Assembly (NCBI GenBank): GCA_934149005.1
Contig: CAKPDN010000001.1
Location: 62,001-126,000 of the forward strand
Reading direction: 5' to 3'
From: an uncultured Clostridia bacterium
GTDB lineage: Bacteria > Bacillota > Clostridia > TANB77 > CAG-508
DNA: 64,000 nucleotides
Part shown: positions 15,888 through 24,229 of the stretch, piece after piece
Numbering within the stretch: position 1 is the stretch's first letter
Layout: every line of letters starts with the position of its first letter
Translations under genes and position numbers: made by a program
Notes under the pieces: model-generated
What the model was told of the DNA's origin: nothing
The model's input: the letters and a program-made list of their open reading frames with translations, nothing else
Databases searched by the model: none

Positions 15888-17285
15888 CTATTTTTCAGCA
15901 TTTATATCATATGTAATAAGTATATCTTTTCTTCTATAAACCGCAAAAATTAAAGCTAAGCACATCATATTAACAATCAATTCTCCAGAACCATAAGTAA
16001 CAAAAGGAAGATTAAAACTAGCATCAAAAATCAAATTAAAATTCATCAAAATATTAAATGCACTTTGCAAAATAAACACACAACCAATTCCTAAAATTAT
16101 TAAACTACCATACTTTTCTTTAATTTTAAATGAATTAATTACCAGCTTTATAGAAAAAGCAAAAACAACAATAATCAAAGCAACAGTCGGTATCCAACCA
16201 AAATGAGCTAATATTGATATGATTTCATTACTTCCAGATTCATCAAATAAGTATATAGCATCACTCATATTTCCTGCTTCACCAAATTTTTGTGCAGACT
16301 CAATTATTTCTTTTCTGTTTAATGCTCTCCACCCTTCTGTTTCTTTATATTCTTCTGGTTTATATACTGAAATAAATTTATCCAAAATATATGGATTCTC
16401 TAAAAATTCAAATAAAACAAACAATGTTCCAACTATTATAGGTATTCCCCACAAAATTAATAGATGTTTTTTCTTGTTTTTACTTTCACTTACTATCTTT
16501 TTTGTAGCCAAAATTAAATATGTAATTGCTAACACTATTACTGATGATAATGAAGGAATTAAGCTTAACATTAGTAATGATATCAAACTTAAAACAACTA
16601 ATTTTAAAATATTTTCATTTATTTTTATGTTTTTCTGTTTAAATAGTTTGGTTAATTTATTTTCTTCATTTATATTTTCTAGAAATCCAATAAAAGCAAG
16701 AATATATAATGGTACAGCTATTGTATTTGACCTTATGCTATAATTTCCTATTCTTAAAAAATTTATACCATTAACTGATATTCCAAATAAAAAAGCTAAT
16801 ATTATTACTACAGTTGCAATTATATATAAAATTAATGATTTATTTTTAATTTTTTTGTAATCACAAAAATATATTATTACACTTATTCCAAAACCAATAG
16901 CTACAAAACATACATATTTTATCATATAGTTTGTTGTAATATATTCGCTTACTCCTTCTTTCATATACTGCATCATTTCTGTATGTTCATTTTTTGTAAT
17001 TATGTACGAAATTACAAAGCCAAAAATCAATAAAACTACTAATATTATTAACAATTTCCAATCTAATCTGGGCCTATGTATCTTATTTAGTTCCTTGCCA
17101 ATAATTTCGGCATTTCCCATTTGCTCAACTGCATTTTTTTCTGCTTCCTCATCATTTTGTCCCATTTCAATTAGTTCTTCTTTTTTGTCTTCTATATGAT
17201 TTTTTAGTTCTTCTGATATGCTATTTCTTATTGGTTTATATTTTATTTGTTCACATACAGTATTTAAAAATTTTTTAGTTTGCAA
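15888..17285 (-). CDS. SEDS-family (FtsW/RodA/SpoVE) protein with N-terminal HAAS domain
   Basis: About 465 residues. A TTG at 17285 is the likely start: TAGGAGG lies 8 bases upstream, while the GTG at 17294 overlaps that site. Residues 1-75 (SISEELKNHIEDKKEELIEMGQNDEEAEKNAVEQMG) form the HAAS helical domain found next to PadR regulators. Then about ten membrane helices follow, with ISVNGINFLRIGNYSIR and the extracellular loop holding the GWR segment and PFVTYGSGELIVNM typical of SEDS glycan polymerases. It overlaps the end of the PadR gene, so the two are translationally coupled. A role in peptidoglycan polymerisation under stress or division is inferred. Confidence 0.8.
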   Translation of the reverse strand: MQTKKFLNTVCEQIKYKPIRNSISEELKNHIEDKKEELIEMGQNDEEAEKNAVEQMGNAEIIGKELNKIHRPRLDWKLLIILVVLLIFGFVISYIITKNEHTEMMQYMKEGVSEYITTNYMIKYVCFVAIGFGISVIIYFCDYKKIKNKSLILYIIATVVIILAFLFGISVNGINFLRIGNYSIRSNTIAVPLYILAFIGFLENINEENKLTKLFKQKNIKINENILKLVVLSLISLLMLSLIPSLSSVIVLAITYLILATKKIVSESKNKKKHLLILWGIPIIVGTLFVLFEFLENPYILDKFISVYKPEEYKETEGWRALNRKEIIESAQKFGEAGNMSDAIYLFDESGSNEIISILAHFGWIPTVALIIVVFAFSIKLVINSFKIKEKYGSLIILGIGCVFILQSAFNILMNFNLIFDASFNLPFVTYGSGELIVNMMCLALIFAVYRRKDILITYDINAEK

Positions 17286-17613
17286 ATGAAACACCTCCTA
17301 ATACTTGATTTATTCCATTACTAAAAATTTTCCATTCTTCTTTTTTTTCTTTTAATTGTTTTTTTCCTTTTTCAGTTATAGTATAATATTTCCTTTTCTT
17401 TGCTGTTGTTTCGTCCCAATATGATGTTATAAATCCTTTTTCTTCTAGTCCATGTAATATTGGATATAGTGTTCCTTCCTTAAGTTCAAATACATTCTCT
17501 GATTTTTCTTTTAATTTTTTAATCATTTCATATCCATACATGTTTTGATTTTTTAATAAATCTAATACTAGCATTGTTGTGCTTCCTTTTAGTAATTCTT
17601 TACTAATTTTCAC
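17275..17613 (-). CDS. PadR-family transcriptional regulator
   Basis: A 112-residue winged-helix protein, GTG start at 17613 behind AAGGAGGGGATAAAA. It carries the PadR pattern LLKGSTTMLVLDLLKNQNMYGYEMI then LKEGTLYPILHGLEEKGFI and KKRKYYTITEKGKKQL. PadR proteins bind ATGT-N8-ACAT sites and usually repress their own operon. Exactly such a site lies in its promoter (17654-17669). The downstream coupled gene is the HAAS/SEDS protein, a common pairing in Firmicutes. Confidence 0.9.
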   Translation of the reverse strand: MKISKELLKGSTTMLVLDLLKNQNMYGYEMIKKLKEKSENVFELKEGTLYPILHGLEEKGFITSYWDETTAKKRKYYTITEKGKKQLKEKKEEWKIFSNGINQVLGGVSFAN

Positions 17614-17641
17614 TTTTATCCCCTCCTTTAAAATAAATATA

Positions 17642-17696
17642 CCTAGATATTCTATGTATTTTTATACATTGTATATCTAGGCATTATTTTTGTCAA
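17642..17696 (-). promoter_or_regulatory. Promoter and PadR operator of the padR-SEDS operon
   Basis: Minus strand TTGACA (17696-17691), 17-base spacer, TACAAT (17673-17668). ATGT-N8-ACAT lies at 17654-17669 overlapping the -10, nested in outer arms CCTAGATAT (17642-17650) and ATATCTAGG (17673-17681). The double dyad over the core promoter predicts autorepression. Confidence 0.75.
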
Positions 17697-17728
17697 TAGA
17701 TTTTTAATTATTATCTAATATTTTAAAA

Positions 17729-18913
17729 TTAATTTTTTTCTTCCCAATAAGATTCATCTGCTCCACCTACAACTTCGCCGGTTGTAACATCAACAAAAAT
17801 TGATTTTGAGTTATATTTCTTATCATTATCAGGATCTGGTTCACCTTGTTTATAATGAATATTCACTGTCCATACCTTTCTTGCTTTATTTTCAACTGTT
17901 CTATATTGAGGATAAGTTACGGTAGTTCCATCTTCAAGTTTTTCTTGTTTAAAGTCAGGATATTTTCCTCCATTTTGCTCTAATAAATAAATCCATGAAT
18001 TTACTTGTCTAATTTCTAGGTTAATAATCGTAAAATCAACTTCATTATTAGTTATTTTTTTATCTTCTTCTAAAGCAATTTTTTTTGCATCTTCTTTTGA
18101 AATTACAATTTCATTATTACTAAATTCGACATTTTCATTTTTTATGTATACACTATATAATAAAATCTTACCATTTTTTATTCCAAAATACATTTCTAGT
18201 CTTTCAAAGTAATTGAATGCACCATCATATGTTTTTGCATATGTTATAAGCCAAGTATTAGGATTTTCTCCGTCATATTTTGCATCTGGTCCACCTTCAA
18301 TTTGTTTTAATTTATATTCATTTTCCTTTAATCCAAATAATTTATATATTTCTTCACTTTTTTCTATTGCTTCTTCTTGTGATATTGGATCAGATATAAT
18401 TTCTTTAGTCCATAAATCTTCATCACATATTCCAACACATTTTCCATTTTCTGCATTTATATCTACCTGAATTCCTTTGTTAAGATTTTTATCTGTTGCA
18501 AAAAAATAAGACAATTTTGCACCCATTATATAATTTTTCTTCAATTCTTTAACTACAAATTCTTGATTTTCATATCCAAATTTATTTAAAATACTATTTG
18601 CATTTACAGCAGCCTGTTCCATATCTACTGCTTTTTCTTCATCTTCTTGTCTTACTTCTTGTGAGCCTTGAATTTCTGCACGTTCTTCTAATATCTCATT
18701 ATATGATTCATACTTTTTAGGTTCTTTAAAAACTTTTTCTATTACTTTACTGCTAGCAAAAGCAACTCCAGTCAATGACATTAGTACGCATGCTGCTATC
18801 CCTATATTTTTAAATACAAATTTTTCTTTTTTATTCATAACTTTTTTCTCCTCATTTTTTATTTGAGATATAGCTATTTTCATTTTTAATTTTTCTTTTA
18901 TTTCGTCATTCAT
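17729..18913 (-). CDS. Membrane-anchored anti-sigma-type protein with PepSY-like repeats
   Basis: A 394-residue protein starting 2 bases after the sigma gene stop, ATG at 18913 with GGAGGTTTTTAAAT. Residues 1-32 are cytoplasmic and charged, one helix spans about residues 33-53 (FKNIGIAACVLMSLTGVAFA), and the rest is outside. The outer part has PepSY-like units: ISQEEAIEKSEEIYKLFG and ISKEDAKKIALEEDKK each followed by a strand region ending in IFVDVTTGEVVGG. The arrangement sigma factor then single-pass protein with a short cytoplasmic head is that of an anti-sigma factor. The signal it senses is unknown. Confidence 0.7.
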   Translation of the reverse strand: MNDEIKEKLKMKIAISQIKNEEKKVMNKKEKFVFKNIGIAACVLMSLTGVAFASSKVIEKVFKEPKKYESYNEILEERAEIQGSQEVRQEDEEKAVDMEQAAVNANSILNKFGYENQEFVVKELKKNYIMGAKLSYFFATDKNLNKGIQVDINAENGKCVGICDEDLWTKEIISDPISQEEAIEKSEEIYKLFGLKENEYKLKQIEGGPDAKYDGENPNTWLITYAKTYDGAFNYFERLEMYFGIKNGKILLYSVYIKNENVEFSNNEIVISKEDAKKIALEEDKKITNNEVDFTIINLEIRQVNSWIYLLEQNGGKYPDFKQEKLEDGTTVTYPQYRTVENKARKVWTVNIHYKQGEPDPDNDKKYNSKSIFVDVTTGEVVGGADESYWEEKN

Positions 18914-18915
18914 AT

Positions 18916-19455
18916 TTAAAAACCTCCTTTTCTTAATTCTTGTTTGATTTTCTTTCGTATTCTATGTAATCTTGTTTTTACATTTACTTCTGTTATTTTT
19001 AATTCTTTAGCTATATCTTTTATTAATTTGTTTGAATAATAAAACATTTTTATAATCTTAATATCCATTTCTTTTAGATTATTTATTTTATTGTATATTT
19101 CACTTATTTCTTCTCTTTCTTGTGAATAAGTTTCTTCATAACTATATTCAATTAAATTTACACATTGTTCTATATCTATGTTATATTTTAACGTTTTTAG
19201 TTTTTCTTTTACTAAATTTCTAGCAATTCCTGCCATATATGAATCCAAAGAATTAATTTTAAAATTCTCGCTATGTCTTTTCCATAATACAAAAAATGTA
19301 TCTAGTATTATTTCTTCTTTATCTTCTTCAGTTAAATTATTTCCAACCATGTTTTGTATTATTTTTCTTATATATGGTGTATAGTCATCTACAATTTTGT
19401 CTAAATCAATTCTTTTATTTATAATATAATTTTTTAGTTCTTTTTTCTCTTTCAC
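18916..19455 (-). CDS. ECF-type RNA polymerase sigma factor
   Basis: A 179-residue sigma-70 family protein, ATG at 19455 behind AAAGGAGCAATA. Region 2 covers about residues 20-90 (YTPYIRKIIQNMVGNNLTEED, ILDTFFVLWKRH, YMAGIARNLVKEKL), and region 4 covers residues 125-175 (IKIIKMFYYSNKLIKDIAKE, ITEVNVKTRLHRIRKKIKQ). There is no region 1 or 3, as in ECF factors. The coupled gene downstream encodes its probable anti-sigma. A GTAACC element upstream suggests autoregulation. Confidence 0.88.
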   Translation of the reverse strand: MKEKKELKNYIINKRIDLDKIVDDYTPYIRKIIQNMVGNNLTEEDKEEIILDTFFVLWKRHSENFKINSLDSYMAGIARNLVKEKLKTLKYNIDIEQCVNLIEYSYEETYSQEREEISEIYNKINNLKEMDIKIIKMFYYSNKLIKDIAKELKITEVNVKTRLHRIRKKIKQELRKGGF

Positions 19456-19483
19456 ATTATTGCTCCTTTATAAGATATCTTAC

Positions 19484-19518
19484 ATCTTTATAGTGGTAAA
19501 AAATATAAAAAGGTTACA
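19484..19518 (-). promoter_or_regulatory. Possible ECF-type promoter of the sigma operon
   Basis: Minus strand TGTAACC at 19518-19512 resembles the AAC-containing -35 element of ECF promoters, with an AT-rich spacer and CACTATA some 16-18 bases downstream. The -10 class is uncertain. Confidence 0.4.
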
Positions 19519-19556
19519 CTTTTATTTTTATTTTATCATATTTTTACAAAAGAAAT

Positions 19557-19597
19557 AAAACTAGGCTTTTACTTTTTTTAAGTAATTACCTAGTTTT
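19557..19597. terminator. Terminator after the GNAT gene
   Basis: AAAACTAGG pairs with CCTAGTTTT around an AT-rich loop that itself can pair; T-rich flanks on the minus strand. Confidence 0.6.
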
Positions 19598-19659
19598 ATA
19601 AAATTGCATCTCAATTATAACTTGTAAGTTATCGTTCAGATAAACATTCTTGTTATGTA

Positions 19660-20232
19660 CTATATTTTAATTTTAAATATATATCCTAATCTTTGGTATA
19701 AATGATTATCACTAATTCCTATATAGTTTCCTACTCTTTCACCTAATTTATCATAAAGATTTAATGCTTTATTATGACTTGATTTTATATAAATTATTTC
19801 TATACCTTTAGTTTTCAAATCTCTGAAAACTTCTTGATTTAGCCATTTAAATCCAATTCCTTTATTTCGATATTTTTTTAATATATGAAAAGCACTCAAT
19901 ATACCGGCTTTATTATTATTTTCGTTTTCTTTCTCTAAATTATTATCTTTTTTAAATTTTTTTATTATATTTTCACCAAGTGAAACAAAATTAATTCCAA
20001 TAATTTTATTTTTATCTTTTAATATATATACATATAACTTATTATTATATAAAAAATTTTTTTTACTCTCACTTAACCAATGTAGGTTATGTTCATATTC
20101 ATTCCAATCGTCATACATTTTATTTTTATGTTTTTCCTCAACAAATTCCTTTATTGGAATTAATAATTGTACTACTTTTTTAAAATCTTCTTCTGTATTC
20201 AATTCTAAAATTTCTGTATTTAAATCTTCCAT
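19660..20232 (-). CDS. GNAT-family N-acetyltransferase
   Basis: A 190-residue protein, ATG at 20232. The acetyl-CoA site is seen as LKKYRNKGIGFKWLNQEVF (the RxxGxG/A pattern, residues about 120-140), followed by strand IEIIYIKSSHNKALNLYDKLG, the usual beta5/alpha4 segment. The N-terminal strand-helix part (LNTEEDFKKVVQLLIPI) also fits. Acceptor is unknown. It is a single gene with its own terminator. Confidence 0.8.
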   Translation of the reverse strand: MEDLNTEILELNTEEDFKKVVQLLIPIKEFVEEKHKNKMYDDWNEYEHNLHWLSESKKNFLYNNKLYVYILKDKNKIIGINFVSLGENIIKKFKKDNNLEKENENNNKAGILSAFHILKKYRNKGIGFKWLNQEVFRDLKTKGIEIIYIKSSHNKALNLYDKLGERVGNYIGISDNHLYQRLGYIFKIKI

Positions 20233-20358
20233 TTCCTTCTATCTCCCATCATTTATATTTTTACATATATTATCATAAAAGCAGATAATTATCAACCAAC
20301 CATCTGTCCCCCTAATTTTTACAATATTTTAAATTATATTCTTCTATAATTTATATAT

Positions 20359-21516
20359 TTAATTTCCATCACTAGACATAAAATATGTAGCAATAGGAAT
20401 TTCGTTATTAATAGTATTTTTGTCTAGTCTTATTTTTATAATACTTAAATCTGCATTTTTTAATTGTTCTATCTTATTCCTTCCGCTTTTACGCTCTATT
20501 ACTGTATTAGGATTTATTTCTACTTTCATTTCAAATTTTCCACCATCTACATTATAATCAGGTAGTAAATCTTCAAAAGTTATAGTTAATATTGCTTTAT
20601 TACTATTTATTATTTCTATATTCGTACCTATTGGAGAAACTGTTAAATAAGGTGAATCTTCTAATGTTAAGTTTTTAATCAATTCTTTTCTTAACGCTTC
20701 TCCCTTTATGTTACTTAATATGCTAATTACCTTTGATTTTTTATATGTATATGTATCTATGTAATATCCAATTTTCATCTCATCATAATATACTTTTTCA
20801 TTTGTTCTTCCATTTATAAAATTCAAAGAACTATTTACATCAATAGAATATATTTTATTATCTAATTTATTTTCAAAAACAATGCTATTAGAATTTATAT
20901 TAGTTATAATTCCATTATAAGTTTCTTCTATGTTATTAGTGATATTTTCTATTTCTGTTTCCTTTATTTGATTGTCAGATTTTGTATTTTCTGTGTTAAT
21001 AACATTTCCATCTTCATCATAATATGTAATGTATTCAACATCATATTTATTTCCAAATTTATTTTTTATTGGATCAAATCCACCTTTACCATAATATTCT
21101 TCTATTCTTTTTTGATTTCCGGCAACAAATATGTTTTTATAATCATAATAATACACATATGTTCTTAAAAATCCATTTACATACGCTACATATTTTTTTC
21201 CATCTTTATTGACAATATGTTCAGGTGCATAACTGAATGCTCCTAAAAAGAAAATCGCTGGAGTTGATAGTAACAATAAAATAATAACTATTCCTATTAA
21301 AACATTCCTTAAAACTTTTTCTTTTATTTTTAAGAATAATTGTATTATACCAGCACTAAAACCACCTATAATTATTATAGCGGATACTATATATATCCAT
21401 TCTCTAAACATTAATTTAAATGAAGATAATATAAAATATAACGTAACAATTATTAGCGTATAAATTATAGTATCTAACAATATAATTTTAGGAATATATT
21501 TTTTTATTTTTTCCAT
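20359..21516 (-). CDS. Membrane protein with large external beta-rich domain, unknown
   Basis: A 385-residue protein with three helices in the first 100 residues (about 8-32, 40-62, 70-92), then an outside domain of about 280 residues. That region contains VNKDGKKYVAYVNGFLRTYV, several YY/DEDGN motifs and a C-terminal beta part (LTVSPIGTNIEIINSNKAIL). No known catalytic motif. ATG at 21516 is preceded by AAGGAGATTGAATA. Likely an envelope protein of unknown function. Confidence 0.65.
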   Translation of the reverse strand: MEKIKKYIPKIILLDTIIYTLIIVTLYFILSSFKLMFREWIYIVSAIIIIGGFSAGIIQLFLKIKEKVLRNVLIGIVIILLLLSTPAIFFLGAFSYAPEHIVNKDGKKYVAYVNGFLRTYVYYYDYKNIFVAGNQKRIEEYYGKGGFDPIKNKFGNKYDVEYITYYDEDGNVINTENTKSDNQIKETEIENITNNIEETYNGIITNINSNSIVFENKLDNKIYSIDVNSSLNFINGRTNEKVYYDEMKIGYYIDTYTYKKSKVISILSNIKGEALRKELIKNLTLEDSPYLTVSPIGTNIEIINSNKAILTITFEDLLPDYNVDGGKFEMKVEINPNTVIERKSGRNKIEQLKNADLSIIKIRLDKNTINNEIPIATYFMSSDGN

Positions 21517-21608
21517 TATTCAATCTCCTTGTAACTTTATATTTTTAGTAAAACAATAAATTGTATTTTTAAATAACTTTATTATTTTGTAAAAATTCTA
21601 ACTCTTTT

Positions 21609-22012
21609 TCATATGTATGACATTTCTTCATATTTTTCATCTATACATTCTAATATTTTTAATGACTCATGAATAGTATTAGTATAATCTGTATTGAAAT
21701 TTTTAGTTTTGTCATAAACTATATCTGTAAAACAATCTTCACCACAATATCTGCGTTTTTTTGATAGTAAAATTTCTTTACTTAAAAGATACTCCTTGCC
21801 ACATTGACATTTGCATAAATATTTCTCTGTCATTTTATAATCTTGTGGTAAATTCTCATCCATATTTTTTGTTTAATAGCTATTTGTTTTTCTACATTTC
21901 TTTTTACTAAGTCATCAGTAATCTGTTTTATGGGATAATAATCATCATCTTCAATTATCGTAAAACATCCAATCTTAGAACCTATTGATAATTTACTTTC
22001 TTCTTTTATAAT
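21609..22012 (-). pseudogene. Zinc-finger/AP2-like phage-type protein, split by a poly-A frameshift
   Basis: The downstream 84-codon frame (ATG 21863) reads MTEKYLCKCQCGKEYLLSKE then RRYCGEDC, a CxC...C..C metal site as in AP2/HNH-associated phage proteins. A second frame just upstream (from about 22012) reads SKLSIGSKIGCFTIIEDDDYY, the beta strand that normally precedes it. The two are joined through a run of six A near 21870, and the expected ATG is ATT behind AGGAGAATAGAA. So the full gene seems to have lost both start and frame. The downstream part could still be translated alone. Confidence 0.45.
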
Positions 22013-22083
22013 TTCTATTCTCCTATACAGATTTTTATAGTTTCAACTTTTAAAAGCTAACTATTTATCTAATAATTATTGAA

Positions 22084-22860
22084 TTAATTTTCAACAACTT
22101 CTATTGATTGCAATTTCATGTTATCAAAATCAACATTTTCATCTTTATATGTAACTTTTACTCTTTTGCCTTTTTTCAAATCACCAATAACTTTAGTGTC
22201 ATCTTCAATATATGCTTTTACTGCAAATGGAAAATTATAACCAGTATCTGAATGAGTATCATCTTCTAAACTATATTTTAAATACACATATCCTGACTCA
22301 ACATACTCATCACCAACAGTTACAATTGAAGAATATGTTCTTTTTCCAATTAACGCATCTTTTTTCATTTGATTATAGTCATTTGATTTTAAAACAATAA
22401 TTGCATTATCTTTAGTATCAAAATCATTGTCTCCCATACTATAACCTTTTTTACTTAAATCTCCACTACAAATTAGTATATCTCCTTCTTGTATATAATT
22501 TGTATCGTATTTTTGTAATGTCAAATAATCTATACAGGTCTGATTATTATCTTTAAAAATTGCTCTTGTATATTCTTCTATTTCTAGTCCAAATTCTCCA
22601 AAATGTTGACCATTAAATATATAAATATATCCATTAAATTTTGATTCTACTTTTCCTTGAATAACTGTATCTTTAATAACATCTGTAATTTCATTTTCTC
22701 TTGAAATATCGTATATAATATTTCCATCTTTATCATATATTACAGTGCTATCAGCTTTTTCATTATTTTCATTAGATTTTTTATTATTAATTACTATACA
22801 CATTATAATTATTAAGATTATAACAATTACGGCTAAAGTTATTATTAATTTCTTTTTCAT
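22084..22860 (-). CDS. Anchored extracellular protein, unknown
   Basis: A 258-residue protein with an N-terminal signal anchor (residues 4-25, very Ile-rich, no lipobox) and an external domain starting STVIYDKDGNIIYDISREN. The external part is beta-rich, with VIQGKVESKFNGYIYIFNG and GDLKKGKRVKVTYKDENVD, suggesting an OB-like or beta-barrel fold. ATG at 22860 is preceded by AAGGAGAATTGAAAAG. It follows the zinc-finger remnant and ends before the 21609 locus. No family is recognised. Confidence 0.65.
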   Translation of the reverse strand: MKKKLIITLAVIVIILIIIMCIVINNKKSNENNEKADSTVIYDKDGNIIYDISRENEITDVIKDTVIQGKVESKFNGYIYIFNGQHFGEFGLEIEEYTRAIFKDNNQTCIDYLTLQKYDTNYIQEGDILICSGDLSKKGYSMGDNDFDTKDNAIIVLKSNDYNQMKKDALIGKRTYSSIVTVGDEYVESGYVYLKYSLEDDTHSDTGYNFPFAVKAYIEDDTKVIGDLKKGKRVKVTYKDENVDFDNMKLQSIEVVEN

Positions 22861-23073
22861 CTTTTCAATTCTCCTTAGGATTTTAATTCAAAAGTATTTT
22901 CTAGCAATTATTTTTTATTTTCTTGCCAATTATATCATTTTATAAATTAAAAATATATATTTTTGTTTAAAAAGGTTTAGATTATTTATTTTTTATCTTA
23001 TTTGACAAGTTCTGACATATTATTTTATTAAAATCTGCTATAATAATATAGATATAAATTGGAGTTGATTATT

Positions 23074-23250
23074 ATGGATACCAAAATATTTTATCTAATT
23101 ATGAAAAATACTGCAAAATTAGAAAAACTTGTTGAAACAAATGCTCCTTATGAAAAAATTTTAACCCAAAGTAAAAAATTGGACAAATACATTATGATAC
23201 AAATTTGGTTTTTACCAAACGCATATTTTTCAATGGTTTTCAGTTCTTGA
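23074..23250 (+). CDS. Spo0E-like aspartyl-phosphate phosphatase, C-terminus altered
   Basis: ATG at 23074 after TTGGAGTTGATTATT. Residues 1-40 (MDTKIFYLIMKNTAKLEKLV... to ILTQSKKLDKYIMIQ) resemble the helical hairpin of Spo0E-like proteins, which have the SQxLDxxI signature; these dephosphorylate Spo0A-type response regulators. From about residue 43 the sequence (IWFLPNAYFSMVFSS) no longer fits and overlaps the truncated peroxiredoxin in another frame. I infer a deletion that fused the end of this gene to the middle of the next one. The signature helix is retained, so it may still function. Confidence 0.5.
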   Translation: MDTKIFYLIMKNTAKLEKLVETNAPYEKILTQSKKLDKYIMIQIWFLPNAYFSMVFSS

Positions 23251-23825
23251 AAATTGAACATACTGGGACCCCAGTTTGTACAACTGAAATGATTGCTTTT
23301 GCAAGAGCATATACATACTTTCAACAGATAAATACAGAATTATTAGGATTAAGCATTGATAGTAATTCTTCTCACTTGGCTTGGATATATGATATCTATT
23401 GTAGAACCGGAGTTAAACTTCCTTTTCCGATTATAGCAGATAGAAGCGGCCAAATTGCAAGAAAATATGGTATGATTTCAAATGATATAAGTACAACAGA
23501 AACCGTTAGAAATGTTTTTATAATTGATGATAAAGGAATTGTTAGAGCTATTTTTGTTTATCCTTTAAATGTGGGACGATTTATCCCTGAAATTATAAGA
23601 ACTGTTCAAGCTTTGCAGATGTCTGATTGTAGCAAAGGTTCTACTGCTGCTAATTGGATGCCAGGTCAACCTGTTATTGTTCCAATGCCACAAACATTTT
23701 GTGAATTAGAAGAAAGACAAAATTATATTAATGAAAATCAAAATGGTATTAGCTGGTATTTAAGTTTTAAAGAGCCTCCTGAAATCTGTGAGCATTCTTC
23801 TAATGATGATACTAAAAATTGTTAA
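23205..23825 (+). pseudogene. Peroxiredoxin (AhpC/TSA, 1-Cys-like) lacking its N-terminal part
   Basis: From about residue 18 the frame matches peroxiredoxins: HTGTPVCTTEMIAFARAY with the peroxidatic Cys in PVCTTE, LLGLSIDSNSSHLAWI, PFPIIADRSGQIARKYGM, ETVRNVFIIDDKGIVRAI, and the C-terminal arm NWMPGQPVIVPMPQTF seen in Prx6-type enzymes. The first 40-45 residues of the thioredoxin fold are missing and two residues are lost before the active site (HPGDFTPVC is normal). There is no ribosome site at the open frame's start. The body is overlapped by the Spo0E-like gene, consistent with a deletion joint at about 23200-23260. The 1-Cys enzyme is probably inactive. Confidence 0.7.
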
Positions 23826-23832
23826 TCATTTT

Positions 23833-23862
23833 AAAAAGAAAGAGTTATGTCTCTTTCTTTTT
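23833..23862 (+). terminator. Terminator of the peroxiredoxin remnant
   Basis: AAAAAGAAAGAG pairs with CTCTTTCTTTTT around six bases, then a T-rich tail. Confidence 0.8.
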
Positions 23863-24020
23863 ATTTAAAATTTGTCTATAATATTATATATTTTCTTACT
23901 TAACTGTAACATTAAATTTTTGTCTAAAAAATTCCAGAAAATTGTTAATTGTGAATAGTAATTTAAAATTTACACATAATATTATTATAAACTTTTTTAA
24001 TAATGTTATGGAGGTATAAA

Positions 24021-24185
24021 ATGGAAAGAAATCAAAAAATATCTTGTACTGTTGGAAGTTGTAAATATAATAATAAATTAAAAGGTCTTTGTACTTTAAG
24101 TGAAATTATTGTTGCTCCAACACAAGGATGCAATACAAAACAATCTGATGAATCTAAATGTTCTAGTTATAAATATGAAAAATAG
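24021..24185 (+). CDS. DUF1540 small Cys-rich protein
   Basis: A 54-residue protein, ATG at 24021 behind TGGAGGTATAAA (an upstream ATG at 24003 has no site). It has the DUF1540 pattern: ISCTVGSCKYNNKLKGLCTL, then a hydrophobic IIVAP, CNTKQSDESKC. Four or five conserved cysteines suggest metal binding. The family is common in spore-forming Clostridia and is of unknown function. A strong terminator follows. Confidence 0.85.
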   Translation: MERNQKISCTVGSCKYNNKLKGLCTLSEIIVAPTQGCNTKQSDESKCSSYKYEK

Positions 24186-24189
24186 CAAA

Positions 24190-24225
24190 AAACTCACCAG
24201 TATATCTAAAACTGGTGAGTTTTTA
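24190..24225. terminator. Bidirectional terminator
   Basis: ACTCACCAG pairs with CTGGTGAGT, then TTTTATTTTT. It lies between the DUF1540 gene and the convergent ABC exporter operon. Confidence 0.9.
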
Positions 24226-24229
24226 TTTT

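Noticed and set aside
23059..23073. Upstream TTG start (MELII) for the Spo0E-like gene
   Set aside because: The ATG at 23074 has the ribosome site TTGGAG at proper distance; the TTG lies within that site.
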